From Chloroflexota bacterium (GTDB lineage: Bacteria > Chloroflexota > Limnocylindria > QHBO01), in contig JACDBZ010000196.1 in NCBI GenBank assembly GCA_013694645.1, positions 1 to 7,904 on the forward strand: DNA of 7,904 bases, read 5' to 3'. This document shows, piece after piece, positions 5,399 through 7,904 of the stretch (its first letter is position 1; every line of letters begins with the position of its first letter). The translations under genes and the position numbers were made by a program. The notes beneath the pieces were generated by a model. That model did no database searches and was not told the DNA's origin. It saw only the letters and a program-made list of their open reading frames with translations.

Positions 5399-7014
5399 CC
5401 GAAGAGACGGAGCTGCTCTATCTCGAGACCGATGACGAGGTCACCTCGGTCGTTCGCCGTCTGCGCGACACGAAAGCCGTTCGAGTCGTCCTGGTGGCGC
5501 CCGGTCGCTCGCGCGCCACTTCGAGCGTCGTTGCGCTGAGGCTGCTTGCTCGGGCCGCGCACGAGGCGGAGCGCGGACTGGCGCTGGTCGGAGACGGGCT
5601 CACCCGTTCACTCGCCGCTGAGGCAGGACTCGATGCGTACGCCTCCATCGACGACGCCCGCAACGTCGTTCCGACGGAGCCCATCGAGGCGGCGACGAAA
5701 CGCGCCTCGATTCACGTCGTGCGTGGCGTTGACGCGGACGAGACCGCGCCGACGCCGATCATGGCTGCCCCAGCCGCGACTGCGTGGAGTGACGAACTCA
5801 CCCAGGTGCGAGCGCGGCCGGCGCCGACCGTGACGAGACCGCGTCAGCGGCGACGGTCGCCTGCGGTTGGGCTGGGATTGGGAGCCCTGGCCGTGTTGCT
5901 CATCGGCGCGGGTGTCCTGGGCGTTGTCGTGCTTCCCGCGGCGAGCATCGCGATTGTGCCCGCCAATGAGCCGATCGGCCCCGTGTCGTACCAGATCTCC
6001 ATCGATGATCCCGTCCGGATGCAGGGAACCGTCGACGCGACGGCGACGGTGACCGTGACCGGGACGTATGCCATTCGGGCCGCCGCCACGGCTGTCGTGG
6101 TCTTCCGTAACTTCAACACCGTCGACGTGGCGGTCGGTGCGGGCACCCTGGTGGCTGCCGGGGAGCAGGCGTTCGAGACGTCGTCCGACGTCGTGGTGGC
6201 GGCCGGAACCCTCACTGCTGAAGGGACGATCCAGGCGGGGGAGGGTTCGGTCGACGTTCTTGCCGCCGCCGTCGGGCCCTCGGCCAACGTGCCGAGCACT
6301 GCGATCGACACCATCCTCAGCAAGGAGGTGGCGGTGCGGCTTCGCGGCTTTCCGAACAACGAGCAGCGGCTCATTCTGAACCCGGAGGCTGCGTCCGGCG
6401 GCGTCGACTCGACCGGGACCGAGATCACGCAACAGGACGTCGACGAGGCCCAGGCGTCGCTGTTCGCGGCGCTTGACGTGGCGGTGGCCGACGCGCTCGA
6501 TGCCACCGAGGACGCGATCTTCGCCGATTCGGCTGAAGCACCGGATCCGGTCATCGACGGGATCGATGGGTTGGTCGGGACGCGCGACCGGGAAACGGCC
6601 GAGATCACCGGCACGCTCGCCTACGATCGCCTCGTTGTCGAGCACGAGGAGGTCATCGAGCTCGCCCGTGAACGACTGGCCGGGGACAGCGGCATGCTGC
6701 CGGCGGGTCATGAGCTGCTCCCCGCCGTGTCCGAGGTGAGCGTCGGTGAGGCGCGCCGCGACGGCGACTCCCTCATCGTGGTTGCCAGCGTGACCGCAGC
6801 GTCGACGCCCCTCATCGATCGCGGCGAGGTGATCGGCCGGGTGCAGGGCAGGGCCATCGCCGAGGCTCGTGCAGCCCTCGCCGACCTGGGCGATGTCACG
6901 GTTGAGCTGTGGCCCGGTTGGGTCACGTCGGTGCCAGGACTCGACTGGCGCATCGAGGTCACGATCGTCGGCGAGAGCACGGGTGGCTCGCTCACTCCCG
7001 CCTCGGAGCCATGA
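5395..7014 (+). CDS. Single-pass membrane protein with Baseplate_J-like exported region
   Basis: This encodes 539 residues from GTG at 5395, overlapping the FtsA-like stop by four bases. The predicted cytoplasmic part (1-155) starts with an alpha/beta, Rossmann-like stretch: LYLETDDEVTSVVRRL, then AVRVVLVAPGRSRATSS, then GLALVGDGLTRSLAAEAGL. An Ala/Pro/Thr-rich linker and a basic patch, RPRQRRRS (148-155), follow. One membrane helix spans about 157-184. Outside lies a beta-rich region (about 195-320) with AVVVFRNFNTVDVAVGAGTLV and VGPSANVPSTAIDTI. This fits the Baseplate_J/gp47-like pattern of VxFxNxxxxxVxVxAGTxV followed by GxxxNVP. A helical segment (345-430) and a C-terminal alpha/beta segment (470-525) complete it. 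Proteins of this style are often labelled baseplate J-like in Chloroflexota and Patescibacteria, but no phage genes are present, so a phage role is unlikely. It is probably an envelope component working with the preceding ATPase, by analogy with PilM-PilN. The function is not established. Confidence 0.7.
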   Translation: MTEETELLYLETDDEVTSVVRRLRDTKAVRVVLVAPGRSRATSSVVALRLLARAAHEAERGLALVGDGLTRSLAAEAGLDAYASIDDARNVVPTEPIEAATKRASIHVVRGVDADETAPTPIMAAPAATAWSDELTQVRARPAPTVTRPRQRRRSPAVGLGLGALAVLLIGAGVLGVVVLPAASIAIVPANEPIGPVSYQISIDDPVRMQGTVDATATVTVTGTYAIRAAATAVVVFRNFNTVDVAVGAGTLVAAGEQAFETSSDVVVAAGTLTAEGTIQAGEGSVDVLAAAVGPSANVPSTAIDTILSKEVAVRLRGFPNNEQRLILNPEAASGGVDSTGTEITQQDVDEAQASLFAALDVAVADALDATEDAIFADSAEAPDPVIDGIDGLVGTRDRETAEITGTLAYDRLVVEHEEVIELARERLAGDSGMLPAGHELLPAVSEVSVGEARRDGDSLIVVASVTAASTPLIDRGEVIGRVQGRAIAEARAALADLGDVTVELWPGWVTSVPGLDWRIEVTIVGESTGGSLTPASEP

Positions 7015-7448
7015 GCACGATCATCGGCCTCGATCACGGCAGCCGGCGCATCGGCGTCGCGATCGGCGACACGGAGACCGGGATGGCCTTCACGCGCCCT
7101 GCCATCCTGCGACGCAACCTGGTTTCCGATCTGGCCGCCATCGCGGAGGTCATCTCCACCGACGCGGTCGAGATGATCGTCATCGGCCTGCCGCTCAACA
7201 TGGACGGCAGCGAGGGGGTCCAGGCCACGGCCGCTCGAACATTCGGCGAGCGGTTGGCGACAACCGGCATCGGCGTCGCGTACGAGGATGAGCGGCTGAG
7301 CTCGTGGGAGGCAACGGAGCGGCTGTCGAGCACCGGAAGGCGTCCGCGGCGCCGGAGCGGTGAGCTGGACTCAGCGGCGGCCCGCGTGATCCTGCAACAA
7401 TACCTTGACGCCCGTCGCCGGACGGCACCCCCTGAGGAGACTGCATGA
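7011..7448 (+). CDS. ruvX: RuvX/YqgF family RNase H-fold nuclease
   Basis: This encodes 145 residues from ATG at 7011, the usual length for the family. Four signatures appear in order: IIGLDHGSRRIGVAIGD (4-20) with the putative catalytic Asp8, VIGLPLNMDGSEG (57-69), YEDERLSSWEA (91-101) and LDSAAARVILQQYLD (119-133). These match the YqgF pattern GLDxGxxRIGVA / GLPxNMDGSxG / DERLSTxEA / DxxAAxxILQxYLD, and the acidic residues expected at the active site are present. Family members are implicated in 16S rRNA 5'-end maturation (YqgF) and Holliday-junction processing (RuvX). The reading frame extends upstream, but ATG 7011 is chosen because it overlaps the preceding stop as ATGA and starts just before the first motif. 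A weak GGAG (7005-7008) is very close to the ATG, so translational coupling is likely. The stop overlaps mltG by ATGA. RuvX followed by MltG is a common neighbourhood. Confidence 0.95.
   Translation: MSTIIGLDHGSRRIGVAIGDTETGMAFTRPAILRRNLVSDLAAIAEVISTDAVEMIVIGLPLNMDGSEGVQATAARTFGERLATTGIGVAYEDERLSSWEATERLSSTGRRPRRRSGELDSAAARVILQQYLDARRRTAPPEETA
7434..7439 (+). promoter_or_regulatory. Ribosome binding site of mltG
   Basis: GAGGAG at 7434-7439, five bases before the ATG at 7445, is the strongest Shine-Dalgarno sequence seen in the window. It fixes the mltG start, and the gene may be translated independently as well as by coupling to ruvX. Confidence 0.6.
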
Positions 7449-7904
7449 GCCGACGCCCCGCGCCCATGGGCGAGTACGAGGAGCGCCGCAACGCGCGCAT
7501 TCGCCAGCTTCGCGAGCAGCGCGAAGGTCCGATGCGCCGCCGCCGCCGCGTGCAGCCGCTGCTGCTGGTCGTCTGGATCGCCGGCTCGATCGCGCTCCTC
7601 GGCGTCCTGCTCGTGTTCGGCTTCAATGTCGTCTTCGCGCCGCGCGTGATGGCCTGGGTCGAGCAGAACCCTGGGGCCATCGAGCATGGCCTTGTCGAGG
7701 ACTTCGTTCAGTGGTATCGACCCGAGGTGCTTGCCGACGCCCCCGCCAGCGACGAGCAGCGGCGCGTGACCGTCACGGTCGAGCAGGGCGCCACGGATAC
7801 CTCCATCGGCGAGCTGCTCTTCGACCAGGGCCTGATCGGGAGCGAGATCGCCTTCCAGTACGCGGTCATCTCGGCAGGTCGCGAGGGCACGCTGGCCGCG
7901 GGAA
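7445..7904 (+). CDS. mltG: Endolytic transglycosylase MltG, N-terminal fragment
   Basis: The first 153 codons are present; the right window edge cuts the gene. MltG is a membrane-anchored lytic transglycosylase that cleaves nascent peptidoglycan strands and is thought to set glycan chain length. The N-terminus is strongly basic (residues 1-36, with RRRRR at 31-35). A single membrane helix follows, about 37-62 (PLLLVVWIAGSIALLGVLLV), predicted to leave the rest outside the membrane. Residues 107-152 match the LysM-like part of MltG: VTVTVEQGATDTSIGELLFDQGLI (in pieces, 108-131), then AFQYAVISAGREGTLAAG, where the family has GATxxxIAxxLxxxGLIxSxxAF and LQAG. The catalytic YceG domain with its Glu lies beyond the window. 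The start overlaps the ruvX stop by ATGA and has a strong GAGGAG site. Co-transcription with ruvX and the FtsA-like/Baseplate_J-like pair places it in an envelope-related unit. Confidence 0.9.
   Translation, partial: MSRRPAPMGEYEERRNARIRQLREQREGPMRRRRRVQPLLLVVWIAGSIALLGVLLVFGFNVVFAPRVMAWVEQNPGAIEHGLVEDFVQWYRPEVLADAPASDEQRRVTVTVEQGATDTSIGELLFDQGLIGSEIAFQYAVISAGREGTLAAG

Noticed and set aside
5608..6711. A 367-codon minus-strand open frame opposite the Baseplate_J-like gene
   Set aside because: The translation is rich in Arg, Gly, His and Asp with no hydrophobic core or family signature. The plus-strand frame has a coherent domain layout and coupled ends.
5395..7014. Prophage or phage-tail remnant suggested by the Baseplate_J-like region
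   Set aside because: No other phage gene, integrase or attachment repeat is present. The gene has a membrane anchor and overlaps housekeeping neighbours.

Overview
All recognisable genes in this window lie on the plus strand. It is a high-GC bacterial chromosomal segment with short or overlapping gene junctions. The gene order is DUF948, YtxH, alaS, an FtsA-like actin-fold ATPase, a membrane-anchored Baseplate_J-like protein, ruvX and mltG. Together with the high GC, the use of GTG starts and an apparently leaderless promoter, this suggests an uncultured Chloroflexota lineage (Limnocylindria/Ellin6529-like). That assignment is an inference from gene style and context. No rRNA or other taxonomic marker was read.

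Layout: (1) Positions 1-194 hold the C-terminal end of the tRNA 2-thiouridylase MnmA. A 90-residue membrane protein of unknown function (208-480) follows closely. (2) Positions 481-767 form a 287-base gap without a credible gene. It carries a directly oriented cluster of a 12-base element, CCGAAATATCGG: three exact copies, one copy with a single mismatch, and a decayed fifth. The gap ends in a TANNNT -10 box seven bases before the next ATG, the signature of a leaderless transcript. (3) Positions 768-1393 encode two small membrane proteins, DUF948-like and YtxH-like, which overlap by four bases. (4) A short leader (1394-1476) with two adjacent perfect hairpins and a possible 16-codon leader peptide precedes alaS (1477-4101), a full-length alanyl-tRNA synthetase with editing and C-Ala domains. 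(5) Positions 4121-7014 hold an FtsA-family ATPase and a single-pass membrane protein with a Baseplate_J-like exported part, joined by a GTGA overlap. (6) ruvX (7011-7448) and mltG (7445 to the window edge) follow, each joined by an ATGA overlap.

The genes from 768 onward are plausibly one long transcription unit. It mixes translation (alaS), RuvX (nucleic-acid housekeeping) and cell-envelope functions (DUF948/YtxH, FtsA-like/Baseplate_J-like, MltG). The FtsA-like/Baseplate_J-like pair is the best candidate for an undescribed system: a cytoskeletal ATPase next to a transmembrane partner, immediately upstream of a glycan-strand terminase. The CCGAAATATCGG cluster is the most conspicuous unexplained DNA signal. 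No mobile elements, CRISPR arrays, tRNA or rRNA genes were seen.
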